The notes below the pieces were generated by a model. That model had not been told where the DNA came from. It did not search any database and saw nothing but the letters and a program-made list of their open reading frames with translations. 64,000 nucleotides of DNA from Armatimonadota bacterium (GTDB lineage Bacteria; Armatimonadota; JADLDR01), in NCBI GenBank assembly GCA_020846535.1, contig JADLDR010000041.1:26604-90603 (forward strand). Reading direction: 5' to 3'. The position numbers were made by a program, and so were the translations under genes. Within the stretch, counting starts at the first letter, position 1. The number at the start of each line of letters is the position of its first letter. Shown here piece after piece: positions 52,495-62,038 of the stretch.

Positions 52495-53457
52495 TTAGAA
52501 CTCGAAGGTCAACCCCACCTGGGCGGTGTCATATTTGCCCCCGATGAAGGCGAAATCGAACCGGGTCCGCTGGTGTCGATAGCCCAGGCCCACCGTCACC
52601 GCATCCAGATACGCTCCGATCCGCCCTGTCAGCGGGCGCTCCTCGTTCTGCATCAGCGGCAGTTTCCCTTCGATCCCAAAGGCCACCTTGGCTTTGAGCT
52701 TCTGTCCGCTCTTGCCCACGCCTTCGCTGTTCAGGTTGTAGATATCCAGCGCGAAGGTCACCTGGTCATTGGGCCGGTAGGACACCCCGGGGCGGATGTT
52801 TAGGTGGCTGAAATAGGTCTGCTGGAGGTAGACATCCGTCAGGGTTGTCCGGTTCATGTCCTGAAGCAGCAGCCCCACCTGCCACTGCTCGCTCAGCCGC
52901 CTCAGCAGTCCCAGGTCGAAGCCGATCCCATCCGCGCTCCGCCCGAAGGAAAGCGGGGCCTGCTGGTAGTTCACCTGGTGCATGTTCACGAACCGCAGAT
53001 TCAGCCCCAGCGAGGTCTGCTCGTCCAGTTTCGTCGCGTACGATAACCCGACCGTATCCTGGGTCGTGTATTCCTTGAAGTTCTGGCGGGTCAGGTAATC
53101 CGTCTTGTCGGAGATCCACTGGATCCCGAAGGCCGCCTTGTCGCCGACCGGGCGCGCATAGGCCAGGAAGTGATCCAGCATGATGTCCTTGTTGACGAAA
53201 TCCCGGAACTCCAGGTCGTTGCGGTTCGCCCGGCTGCTCTGTCGGGTGTTGTAGGTGTAGCTCAGCTCCTGCCCCTTGAGCTGCACCAGCCCGGCTGGGT
53301 TCCAGTAAACCGCCGAAGCGTCGTCGGCCACCGAGACGAACGCCCCGCCCATCCCCAGCGCCCGCACGCCCACATCCGCCCAGGCCCCCGCCTGGATGAA
53401 CAGCCAGAACACGCCCGCTACCATCAGGGCCTTCCCGTTCCAGCGCACTCGTTTCAT
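52495..53457 (-). CDS. PorV/FadL-like outer membrane barrel protein
   Basis: 320 aa, start placed at ATG 53457 after GGAGGAG; it gives a signal peptide (MVAGVFWLFIQAGAWA). An ATG at 53496 would only add a charged leader. The N-terminus of the mature protein has VRALGMGGAFVSVADDASAVYWNPAGL, the PorV/PorQ and FadL-type signature. Alternating beta-strands follow and the last residue is Phe (VGLTFEF), as expected for BamA-inserted barrels. PorV proteins serve type IX secretion in Bacteroidetes, but homologues occur widely without it. It lies downstream of the giant exported protein on the same strand, which may be its partner. Confidence 0.85.
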   Translation of the reverse strand: MKRVRWNGKALMVAGVFWLFIQAGAWADVGVRALGMGGAFVSVADDASAVYWNPAGLVQLKGQELSYTYNTRQSSRANRNDLEFRDFVNKDIMLDHFLAYARPVGDKAAFGIQWISDKTDYLTRQNFKEYTTQDTVGLSYATKLDEQTSLGLNLRFVNMHQVNYQQAPLSFGRSADGIGFDLGLLRRLSEQWQVGLLLQDMNRTTLTDVYLQQTYFSHLNIRPGVSYRPNDQVTFALDIYNLNSEGVGKSGQKLKAKVAFGIEGKLPLMQNEERPLTGRIGAYLDAVTVGLGYRHQRTRFDFAFIGGKYDTAQVGLTFEF

Positions 53458-53565
53458 CAATGTCTCCTCCCTTTCCGAATAGATCGCCGCCTCCACGATG
53501 CCAACGGCCTGTCTTCCAATGCGATCCGGCCAGGGCCGCCTTGAACGGCGGCCCTGGTGTTTGTG

Positions 53566-56500
53566 CTATGATTTCGCGGCCAGCCAGCGGGCCTGGTAGA
53601 GCTGCATCAGCCGGTCCAGCAGCAGGCGCACATCCCGGGTCGGCGCTCCCTGGCGGCGCACCAGCTTGATCTGGTCGACCGCTCTCAGCGATTCCCACAG
53701 ATCGGCCTGGATCTCCTGACGGGTCACCGGATTGCGGGCCAGCAGCAGGGCGACAATGCCGTCCGCCGCCTTCAGCCGGGCCGCATCCGCCCCGTAGGCC
53801 GGGTCGGCCATCATCTGGGCCAGCGCCGCCCGGATATCTCCGCCCAGCTTGGGCCGGTCCGCCGTCACGCCGAAGGTGAAGTCCTTCACCGCCAGTTGCC
53901 GGTAGGCCAGGTTGTCCAGCCAGGAGAGCTTCGTCTTCACGGTGAAGCTCCCGATGGCCTCCGGCGCTCTCAGGCTGAAGCGTACCCGCTTGGTTTCGCC
54001 CTTCTGAAGCGGCCAGTTCCAGGTGAGGGTCTGTCCGGTCAGCGTCCCGTCGGTCCGATCCACCAGCCCCACTTCCGCCGGCAGGATGACCTCCAGGTTC
54101 CCCTGGATCGCCTTCCCGATGTTCTTCACCGTCAGATCCATCGGAATCGCCTGCCCGCCGGTGAAGCTATTGGCCGCCGGCGCGGTCGGGGCTGCGTAGG
54201 TGAGGGCGTTCTTCAGCAGGTCGAGCGCGTTCTGATGCGTCGTGGCTGTCGCCAGATCGAAGCAGAAGTAGACCGCCTTGCCTTTTCCGGCCTCGCTCAG
54301 GATCGCTGCCGGATAGCCGCCGACCTCGCCCACCACCTGGGCCGTCTTGCCTGCCGTCACGAGCTGCACCTGGCCGTGAGCCGTCAGGGCCATCGCCGGC
54401 CCCATCGCGGACGCCGAGATCGCCACCGGATAGGTTCCGGCGTTCAGGAACTGCTTCACCCGCAGATCGATCATCCCCGATGCCCGGAGCTTATCCATCT
54501 CCGCCAGGCGGGTGATCACCAGCCCGCCGCCCTGATGGATGTACTCGGTCAGTTCCTCGGCGAAATGCTCGTGGAACCGCTGCGTCACATCCAGCACGAC
54601 GAACAGGTTGTAATTGCCGCTCCGCATCTCACGGACCACATCCGCATCGGCGGCCACCACGCGGAAGGGAATGTTCAGATCACGCATGGCCTCGCGGGCC
54701 AGATCGGCGTTCTCCTGGGTTTCCGCCCAGACCAGGGCCGTCGGCGCGGGCCGCACCTCGGGGATCAGCTCCGCCTTGACAGTGATCGGGGTCTTGAACT
54801 TCCAGACCACCGGGGCGGCCACGTTCCCGGCCCGGTCGCGCATCGTCACCATGACGATGGTCTCCCCACCGTCCAGCGATTCAGTCGGCTGATAGCTCAG
54901 CAGCCCGGTTCCGGCGTCATAGGTCGGCTGCACGGTCTGGTCGCCCACCTTCATCACAATCGTGGCCGGATCGACCCCGGAGCCGATGGCCCCATCGCCC
55001 AGGGTGGCGGCGATCAGCGGCTTGTCGGTCTGAAGGTCGCTGCCATCGGCGGGTGTCAGGTTGGAGGCCGTCGGCGGGCGCGTATCCACCGTCAGCCCCC
55101 ACCGCACCTGCACCGCCGGGTTGCCCGATTTGTCCTGCACGTCCAGGCTGATGGCGTGCGGCCCTTCGGCCAGCCCCGCCACCGGCGTATAGGTCACCGT
55201 CCCCTTCCGGTCGGCATCCGCCGGGTTGGCGTCTGCGGTATAGGTATGGGCCACCTTCACCCCGTCGATCAGCAGGTTGACACTCGCCGGGTTCAGGCCG
55301 GAACCGCCCGCCTCATCCTCCACCTGCGCGGAGATCGCGGGCCTGTTGTCGCGCGTCAGCGTTCCGTCCGGTGGCTGCGGGTTGGCGATCACCGGCGGGA
55401 AGGGGTCTACCACCAGCAGATTCGTACTCGCCAGCGGCACCTGCACCCCCTGCTCTGCCTGGCGCGGGCCGGAAACGCCCACCACCGCCTGCAACTGCAC
55501 CATATAGAAGTCCGGCATCAGGTCCACATTCGGGTAGACCACGGATCCCACATGTCGCTGGCCCACCTTGAAGGCCTTGCCCACCAGGCCGTCATCGGTC
55601 CACGTCTTGATCACTTTCTGCTCCCGGCCTCCGCCTCTCTGGAGCAGGCCGGTCGGCGGCTCATAGACCGTGACGATCAGCCGGATGTCGCTCGTGTCGG
55701 CGTTGCCCGTGTTGGTCACCGTGTAGTCCAGGGTCGCATCCTGCCTCTGCGGGACGCGGAACGGCGTCACCTGGATCGTTCCGGCCAGGCCGCGCCTTCC
55801 GGCGGTCGGGGTGCTCAAGACCTTGAAGGCCGTCTCCGGCTGGCTCAGGATGTTCCCCAGGCTGGAAACCTCCTGGGCCACCCGGTAATCGCCCGCCGGG
55901 TTGGAGCCGGTGTTCCAGTAGATGTTGAACTTCAGCACCTGGTCGGGCACCAGGGCAGGGATCACCCGATTCTCCCGATATACCTCCACCCCGGTCGGGT
56001 CGAAGATCTTCACCGTCAGCACCAGGTCGCTGTAGGTCGCCCCGGTCGACTGGCTGATCACCGTCGATTCGATCAGGGCCAGCTCATGGGCCGTATACTC
56101 CCGCTTGTCGGTCGCCACCGAGGAGGTCATCTTCAGTTCGACAATCGAGAGGGTCGTCCGCTTGCTGTCCGTCAGGCCGGTGGTGTCTGTCACCCGCAGG
56201 CCGATGGATCCCGTATAGGGGACGTCCTTCTTCAGCTTGACCACCATGTCGGTGGAGTCGTTGAAGTTGCCGTCCCCGTCCAGGTCCCACTCGTAGGAGA
56301 CGATCTTATCGCCCGCCGCCGCGTCCAGGTCATAGGAGGCGCTCCCGTCCAGGGTCACGTCATACCCCGCAAAACCCGTATACGGCCCGCCCGGTTCGGC
56401 CACCGGCGGGTGTACCGCCTGGCCGGTCACCGTCACTTGGGCAGTGTCGCGGGCAGTCAGGGCGCAGGTGGCCCCGTCATCGGTCACCCGCAGGTTGACA

Positions 56501-59500
56501 TTAAAGATGCCTTCGGCGGGATAGACATGGGAGACATTCACGCCTTCCGCATCGAAGAGGCCGTCCCCCTCGAAGTCCCACTCGTATTTGATGATCCTAC
56601 GCTTGGGATCGGGATGGTAGGAGGCGAACCCGTCGAAGAAGACCTCCTGGCCGGGCGAGACCACCCGATCCGGCCCGGCGCTGGCGACCGGCCTGGCCCC
56701 TACTTCCGCTTTTGTCAGGGTCAGGACGGCCCAGGTCGTGTCCAGCACCTCACCCATGCCGGCGGACCAGCGCCCGGCGGCGTAGACACTGCTGGTCGGG
56801 GAGTTGTCGTACCAGCGGCGGTCGCGCACCCTTCGATCCCGGTCGGTGTCGCTGAGGAGAAAATCGACCATCTCATCATACCAGAGATGCGTGCCGATCC
56901 TGTCCACGCTATAAAACCGGAGCGACTTCCCCAGGGCATACTGGTAGTAAAAGCCCCATCCATTGACGCTGTCCACCGTCCAGTTGCTGTTCTGCCAGTT
57001 CAGGGCGGCCTGAACGCGGTCGCTGCTGCCCTCATAGCCCGCCAGGAAGAGCTGGTTAAGGCCGGAGGCGTTCATGTTGTGATATACCCCGCTGGGTCCG
57101 TAACCGAACCCGCCGCCGTCGTCGAAGTTGCCGCTGGCATCCTTGGACTGGCAGGCTTCTAGCCAGTGCCGCAGGCCGTAACCGAAGGGATCCTGCGGGT
57201 TGCTGGCGTCCAGCACCCAGCTCGGAACCTTCGCATTGAAGGCGCAGCCGGTCGCGGCCTCGATACCGAGTACCGCCCACTGGGACACCGAGTTGTCCGA
57301 CCCGGAGCCGTGCCATCCGTAACGCCAGCCGCCGTCGCGATACTGGGCATAGATAAGCAGGTCCACCACGTCCTGGATGATGGCGGCATAGGCCGGGGAG
57401 CGTTCCTCGGTGTTGGCGGCCAGGGCCATCAGCACCATCCCCGTCTCGTAGACGGAGCTGTGATAGGACCAATAGTAGCCGTAACCGTTCTGGTTCTGAT
57501 CGTAGACGGCATTCTCGCCCGTCAGCCCGGCCTTGGCCTTGTTGTTGAGCAGCCAGTTGATGCCGTTCCGTACCGTGTCGGCATAGATGTCGCGCTCCAG
57601 GTTGCTGGAGGCAAAATGGCCGTTGTTCTCGAAAGACAGCGTGGCGAACGCCGTGAAGACGGGACTGCCCCAGTAAGTTCCCTGGTTCCAGCGCCCGCTG
57701 CCCTCCTGCTGGAGATAGAGCCAGCGCAGGCCGTCCTCCACCCCTGCCTTCGCCCGCGCATCCGTGGACACCGGCTGCACCACGATCTGAACCTGGTCGC
57801 TATCTGACAGACCCGAATCGTCCGTCACCGTCAGGGTGGCCGTATAGGTGTTCAGGGTCGTATATTCATGCCGCAGCCAGATGAAGCGCGGGGACCGCTC
57901 CCCTGCCGTCTCATCCGGATTGTCCTTTACGATCCCTTCCACTGCCGGGGAGCCGTCGCCGAAATCCCACCGGTAACGCCCGCTGCTGACCCCGGCCCAT
58001 TTCACGTTCCCCCAAACGATGTTCTCGCCCTTGCCCGGCCAGGCCGGATAGGTCGGCATCACATTCACGAAAGGCTTGTCCAGCACGGTCGGTCCGGCAT
58101 TGACGCCCACCACCGTGGGGTCCTCGGTTGCGGCCAGGCCGCTCGCATCCTGGGTCTCGAAGCGGTAAGTGGATTTGCGGCCTATGGGCAGCGTATGGCG
58201 GAAGACATAGACCTTGCCGTCGGCGTAGTTGGTGTCTCCCGCATCCGTCTGCTCCATGCTGTACGGCCCCTCCACGAAGCCGTCGATGGTGTCCTTGTAT
58301 TCCCCGTCCCCGTTGATATCGATCCAGACCCGCGGCATATTCTTCGTGGGATCGGCTCCATCCACGAGCGGCGCGTCGCCGTTCGGGTCGGTATGCATCA
58401 CCCGGAACTCGAAGACGGTGGCCGGGTTGCCGCTCTTGGGATAGACGCCGGTATCGGTGAACCCGAACTGGCCGGCCCAGAAGAGTTTGGGCGGCAGGTT
58501 CCCGATATGCATCTTGGCCGAAGCCTCGTTATTGGTCTTGTCCTGTTCAGGGATCAGGTTGTCCGGGTCGATGCGGACGAATATCTCGTGGTCGCCCTCC
58601 TTGCCGGTGGTGTCCCAGCTTACGGAGAAAGGCACGGACTGGCCGGCGTTGACGTTGCCGGTCACATCGGCCCCGACCTGGGTCCCGCCTGTCGCCGGGT
58701 CCCCGTCGTAGAAGCGCACCGCCACCCCGGCGGTGTCCTGCACATTGACCGCATTGGAGACATAGGCCGTGATGGTGATGGTCTCCCCGGGCTTGGGCGC
58801 GGGGTTGGAGAAGACGATCTCCGATTCCGAGACCGACAGGTCCGCCGCAGGCAGTGGGGCCTTGACGACACGGATAGCGTTTCGCTTTTGGTTGTTGGTT
58901 TCCGAGCTTTCCGAGACCGAGCCGAAGGGATCGACCCAGCCCCAGATTTCGTGGTTATAGACCCCCACAGGCGTCCAGGTCAGGCTGACGCCCAGCCGGG
59001 TGCGGGCGGGCACGGTCGGGAAGATATGCTCCGCAATGACCGGAGCGCCCTGGGTGGGGTCGCCGTCATAGACCTGGACCAGCACGTTGGCCGCATCTGT
59101 CCGGCCGTAGTTTTGGACTTCCACTTTGAGCTGCACCGGCTGGTTTTCGATGACCGGAGAGGTTTCCTCCACCAGGGTATCGATCCGCAGGTCGGCCAGC
59201 AACTGGGGATTGGCGGCCACGGTGACGGCTCTGGTGGCCGTGTTGTTGGCCTCGTTGCTTTCGGGAACCTGCTTATAGGCGTCGGCCACCACATAGAGAG
59301 TATGGTCTCCTTGAAGCAGCGACACCGACTGGAGGGTCAGCTTGGCGGATGCGCCTGCGTCCAGATTCGGGATCAGGAAATCCTTGCCCAGCGATGCGCC
59401 GCCTGCCGCCGGATCGCCGTCGAAGAAGCGGACAGCGAAGGCCTTTGCATCCGTTCCGCCCTTGTTGCTCAAGGTGATATCGATATCGAACGGCTCGCCC

Positions 59501-61872
59501 GCTTTGGGAGCGGTGTTGCTGAGCGCGGGAGCGGACAGGGACAGATCGGCCAGGGTCACCGCCGAGGCTCCGACAGCGATCAGGACGGTCGAAGCATTGT
59601 TGGCCTTGTCCGGCTCCCCGAACTTGTTGTCCGGGTCGGCCACCGCAAAGACGCTGTGCTGCCCCGCTGTCAGAGCCGCCGTGAGCTGGGCCGTCACACG
59701 CCCCCCGCTCGGGACGAGCGGGAAGAGGAAATCCGGCCCCAGCGGAACCCCGCCTGCTGCCGGGTCCCCATCATAGAAGCGGAGCGTGACGCCTTCAGCA
59801 TCGTAGTTTCCGGCGTTATGGACGATGGCCGAAATCTGCACCGGCTCTCCGGCCTTCGGCGCGGCGGGTTGGAAGGACAGGTCGGAGGGCAGGACCACGA
59901 AATCGGGCTGGCCCGAGGGGTTGACCACCGTCAGCGACACGACCGCCCGGTTATTCCCCTCATTGGCCTCCGGCAGAGTATTGTTCGGGTCCACCAGCAC
60001 ATAGATATCGAAAAAGCCGGTGGTGGGGAAACGGGTGGTGAAGCGCGCCACCGCGCTCTCCCCGGCCCCGATATGGGCGATTCGCTGCTCCTCGCCGATG
60101 AGCGCGCCGCCTGCCGCCGGGTCGCCGTTATAGACCCACAGCACCACCCCGTCCGCATCCAGCCCGCCCACGTTCCGGACGGTGATGCTCCAATCCACAT
60201 CCCGGTTCGGGGACGGGGCCGCCGGGCTGAAGACGACATCCGACGGGAAAACGGCCAGGTCGGCCAGCGAGACAGGCGGCTTCGCCTGGTCCTGCAGGGC
60301 GAAAAGGGAGAGGGCCGTATCGAAGGGGCTGGCGTTCCAGCTTCCTTCGGCGTCCTGCTTGCCTTTCACGAAATCGAGGGCCGCGTTCAGGGTGGTGGGC
60401 TGGACGCCACGCAGGAGGGCCGAATAGCTCAGGGCGCTCTCCGCCACCGCGCTTTCGGGAGCGCCGAAGCCGCCGTCCGCGTTCTGCTGGGGCGTCAGCC
60501 AGAGAGAAGCTTTTTTAACCGCATTGTTGATGAAATCGGGATTGACCCCGATCTTGCCCAGAGAATCGGTGAGGGCGCTGACCACCTGGGCGGTCAGGGC
60601 GAGATCCCCGGCCTCCCCGGGAACCGCGCCCCAACTGCCGTCATCGTTCTGGGATCCCAGCAGGAAGCTGACTGCGGAGGCGGCCCGGTCGCCTATCGCC
60701 GGATCGCCGGCGCTATTCCCTGCCGCAAAGGCCCGGACAGCCAGAAGCGTATCGAGGGTGTCGCTGGCATAGCTGGCGGACAGCCCGAAGCCGCCGTCCT
60801 GATTCTGCTTTTGCGCCAGAGAGGCCACCAGGGCATTCGCATCCATTCCGGAGAGGGCCACGCTCTCGATCTTCCGGGACAGGGCGTCGTTATTGGCGGT
60901 CGTATGGGCGGCCAGCCACTGAGCGGCTTTGGACTGGGCGGGGGCTTCCAGGCCGGTTCGCGTCAAGGCGTTGGCCGATACGGAGGTGTTGCGGAGCGCC
61001 AGGGCGTCATTATACCAGCCGCCGCTCGGGTCGCGCTTGGCTTTGAGGTAATCCACGCCGATTTTGGCGTCCGCGTCCGCCGGATCGAAGGTCAGGAGGG
61101 CGCAGGCGGCCACGCCGGTGGCATAGAGATTGGTCACCGTATCGGGGGGGATCGCCCAGCCGCCTCCGGAGCGCCTCGATTCCTGGAGGAAAACGGCGGC
61201 CCGCGTGATTTCCTTCTCGCTCTGCCCCAGCGATTTGAGGGCCAGCAGGACATAGCCCGCCCCAATAGTGCCCCCCGCCTCGCTCTTGATGGCCTGCCCG
61301 TTCTCGAAATAGGCCAGCGCCGGAGCGATGCGGGCGTCATCGGGCGCGATGCCGGACCGGACAAGGCTCCACAGCACCAGGGCGGTGATATCGGCGGAAG
61401 ATTCCTCTCCCAGGCCCCAGCCCCCGGTGTCCGGGTTCTGCTGCTGGAGGAGGTAATTCACGGCTCTCGCCTTGCCGTTCGCCCCGCCCCCGGCCACGAC
61501 CAGGGCGGTTGTCGCCACATCGCCCCAGGAGCCGTCCGCCTGCTGGAGAGCGTCCAGCTTAGTGGCGATGGCGCTGCTGCCGGTCGCCAGGTAGATCAGG
61601 GCCAGATCAGGGGCCTGAGTGGCTTTCTGCGCGAGCAGGGCCTGCCGGTCGGCGGACACATCGGCCCCGGATTTCTCCAGAACCAGCACGCCCCAACTGG
61701 TGGCCTCGATATCCAGGCTGCGGCCCCAGCTGCCGTCCTGTGACTGAGTGCGGGACAGCCAGGCGGCCCCGTCGGGCGTGCCAGCGGCCAGAAGCGCGGG
61801 GCTTAGCAGGCAGCAAAGAACGCCCCACCACCACAGAGACCGGCGCGATTTTCGGTTCCTCGATTCGCTCAT
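53566..61872 (-). CDS. Giant exported protein: two terpenoid-cyclase-like toroids, CARDB, PKD and Ig-like domains
   Basis: 2768 aa with AAAAGGGGAG before ATG 61872 and a signal peptide (WWWGVLCCLLSPALLAAG). Order by approximate residue: alpha/alpha toroid of squalene-cyclase-like repeats (QxxDGSWG, QNxDGGFG) 33-530; five CARDB domains 539-1115 (LADLxVxPSDVxFxPAAPxxG, YDGDPAAGG); PKD-like 1260-1365 (YRWDFGDGSP); second toroid 1367-1720 (YRDGGWRYGWHGSGSD); two PKD domains 1725-1915 (YEWDFEGDGLFD, YEWDLDGDGNF); CARDB-like strands to 2150; Ig-like domains 2160-2370; a glutamine-amidotransferase-like Rossmann segment 2375-2555; a DUF11-like domain to about 2665; and a helical tail. It is probably a cell-surface scaffold. 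No thioester, sortase or type IX sorting signal was seen. Confidence 0.85.
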   Translation of the reverse strand: MSESRNRKSRRSLWWWGVLCCLLSPALLAAGTPDGAAWLSRTQSQDGSWGRSLDIEATSWGVLVLEKSGADVSADRQALLAQKATQAPDLALIYLATGSSAIATKLDALQQADGSWGDVATTALVVAGGGANGKARAVNYLLQQQNPDTGGWGLGEESSADITALVLWSLVRSGIAPDDARIAPALAYFENGQAIKSEAGGTIGAGYVLLALKSLGQSEKEITRAAVFLQESRRSGGGWAIPPDTVTNLYATGVAACALLTFDPADADAKIGVDYLKAKRDPSGGWYNDALALRNTSVSANALTRTGLEAPAQSKAAQWLAAHTTANNDALSRKIESVALSGMDANALVASLAQKQNQDGGFGLSASYASDTLDTLLAVRAFAAGNSAGDPAIGDRAASAVSFLLGSQNDDGSWGAVPGEAGDLALTAQVVSALTDSLGKIGVNPDFINNAVKKASLWLTPQQNADGGFGAPESAVAESALSYSALLRGVQPTTLNAALDFVKGKQDAEGSWNASPFDTALSLFALQDQAKPPVSLADLAVFPSDVVFSPAAPSPNRDVDWSITVRNVGGLDADGVVLWVYNGDPAAGGALIGEEQRIAHIGAGESAVARFTTRFPTTGFFDIYVLVDPNNTLPEANEGNNRAVVSLTVVNPSGQPDFVVLPSDLSFQPAAPKAGEPVQISAIVHNAGNYDAEGVTLRFYDGDPAAGGVPLGPDFLFPLVPSGGRVTAQLTAALTAGQHSVFAVADPDNKFGEPDKANNASTVLIAVGASAVTLADLSLSAPALSNTAPKAGEPFDIDITLSNKGGTDAKAFAVRFFDGDPAAGGASLGKDFLIPNLDAGASAKLTLQSVSLLQGDHTLYVVADAYKQVPESNEANNTATRAVTVAANPQLLADLRIDTLVEETSPVIENQPVQLKVEVQNYGRTDAANVLVQVYDGDPTQGAPVIAEHIFPTVPARTRLGVSLTWTPVGVYNHEIWGWVDPFGSVSESSETNNQKRNAIRVVKAPLPAADLSVSESEIVFSNPAPKPGETITITAYVSNAVNVQDTAGVAVRFYDGDPATGGTQVGADVTGNVNAGQSVPFSVSWDTTGKEGDHEIFVRIDPDNLIPEQDKTNNEASAKMHIGNLPPKLFWAGQFGFTDTGVYPKSGNPATVFEFRVMHTDPNGDAPLVDGADPTKNMPRVWIDINGDGEYKDTIDGFVEGPYSMEQTDAGDTNYADGKVYVFRHTLPIGRKSTYRFETQDASGLAATEDPTVVGVNAGPTVLDKPFVNVMPTYPAWPGKGENIVWGNVKWAGVSSGRYRWDFGDGSPAVEGIVKDNPDETAGERSPRFIWLRHEYTTLNTYTATLTVTDDSGLSDSDQVQIVVQPVSTDARAKAGVEDGLRWLYLQQEGSGRWNQGTYWGSPVFTAFATLSFENNGHFASSNLERDIYADTVRNGINWLLNNKAKAGLTGENAVYDQNQNGYGYYWSYHSSVYETGMVLMALAANTEERSPAYAAIIQDVVDLLIYAQYRDGGWRYGWHGSGSDNSVSQWAVLGIEAATGCAFNAKVPSWVLDASNPQDPFGYGLRHWLEACQSKDASGNFDDGGGFGYGPSGVYHNMNASGLNQLFLAGYEGSSDRVQAALNWQNSNWTVDSVNGWGFYYQYALGKSLRFYSVDRIGTHLWYDEMVDFLLSDTDRDRRVRDRRWYDNSPTSSVYAAGRWSAGMGEVLDTTWAVLTLTKAEVGARPVASAGPDRVVSPGQEVFFDGFASYHPDPKRRIIKYEWDFEGDGLFDAEGVNVSHVYPAEGIFNVNLRVTDDGATCALTARDTAQVTVTGQAVHPPVAEPGGPYTGFAGYDVTLDGSASYDLDAAAGDKIVSYEWDLDGDGNFNDSTDMVVKLKKDVPYTGSIGLRVTDTTGLTDSKRTTLSIVELKMTSSVATDKREYTAHELALIESTVISQSTGATYSDLVLTVKIFDPTGVEVYRENRVIPALVPDQVLKFNIYWNTGSNPAGDYRVAQEVSSLGNILSQPETAFKVLSTPTAGRRGLAGTIQVTPFRVPQRQDATLDYTVTNTGNADTSDIRLIVTVYEPPTGLLQRGGGREQKVIKTWTDDGLVGKAFKVGQRHVGSVVYPNVDLMPDFYMVQLQAVVGVSGPRQAEQGVQVPLASTNLLVVDPFPPVIANPQPPDGTLTRDNRPAISAQVEDEAGGSGLNPASVNLLIDGVKVAHTYTADANPADADRKGTVTYTPVAGLAEGPHAISLDVQDKSGNPAVQVRWGLTVDTRPPTASNLTPADGSDLQTDKPLIAATLGDGAIGSGVDPATIVMKVGDQTVQPTYDAGTGLLSYQPTESLDGGETIVMVTMRDRAGNVAAPVVWKFKTPITVKAELIPEVRPAPTALVWAETQENADLAREAMRDLNIPFRVVAADADVVREMRSGNYNLFVVLDVTQRFHEHFAEELTEYIHQGGGLVITRLAEMDKLRASGMIDLRVKQFLNAGTYPVAISASAMGPAMALTAHGQVQLVTAGKTAQVVGEVGGYPAAILSEAGKGKAVYFCFDLATATTHQNALDLLKNALTYAAPTAPAANSFTGGQAIPMDLTVKNIGKAIQGNLEVILPAEVGLVDRTDGTLTGQTLTWNWPLQKGETKRVRFSLRAPEAIGSFTVKTKLSWLDNLAYRQLAVKDFTFGVTADRPKLGGDIRAALAQMMADPAYGADAARLKAADGIVALLLARNPVTRQEIQADLWESLRAVDQIKLVRRQGAPTRDVRLLLDRLMQLYQARWLAAKS

Positions 61873-61978
61873 TCTTAATCTCCCCTTTTGCCCCGCCTGA
61901 AATGCTGCCTGAAATGGACGGGAAGCATGAGGTCAGTTACCCATCCGGGTCCAATATCTCCTATGTTCGCGAGGAGGG

Positions 61979-61992
61979 CGTTTTATAAAACG
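61979..61992. promoter_or_regulatory. Perfect 14-bp palindrome upstream of the giant gene
   Basis: CGTTTTATAAAACG lies about 107 bases upstream of the giant gene's start, in the 166-base gap after the transglutaminase-like gene. A perfect AT-rich palindrome could be an operator or part of a promoter. A small CACCGG/CCGGTG stem near 62018-62036 sits just after the upstream stop codon. Confidence 0.3.
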
Positions 61993-62038
61993 ACCCTAAC
62001 ACCAGGAACATAGCCATCACCGGCGATTTCCCGGTGCC

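Noticed and set aside
53566..53900. Type IX secretion sorting domain at the end of the giant protein, prompted by the adjacent PorV-like gene
   Set aside because: The tail is helical and Arg/Leu-rich, without the beta-sandwich pattern of such sorting domains.
57868..61743. A very long open frame (nearly 1300 codons) on the plus strand opposite the giant gene, and another of over 1000 codons at 53896-57162
   Set aside because: Composition is rich in Arg, Gly, His and Pro without domains or motifs; these are high-GC mirror frames of a gene with clear domain structure on the other strand.
56800..61800. Possible alpha-2-macroglobulin or complement-like protein, because of the toroid domains
   Set aside because: No thioester motif (GCGEQ) and no macroglobulin-type domain order; the QxxDGSWG repeats fit prenyltransferase/squalene-cyclase-like toroids.
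61873..62038. Riboswitch (cyclic-di-GMP type) upstream of the giant gene
   Set aside because: Some short stems are present but none of the conserved GEMM sequence blocks could be found on either strand.
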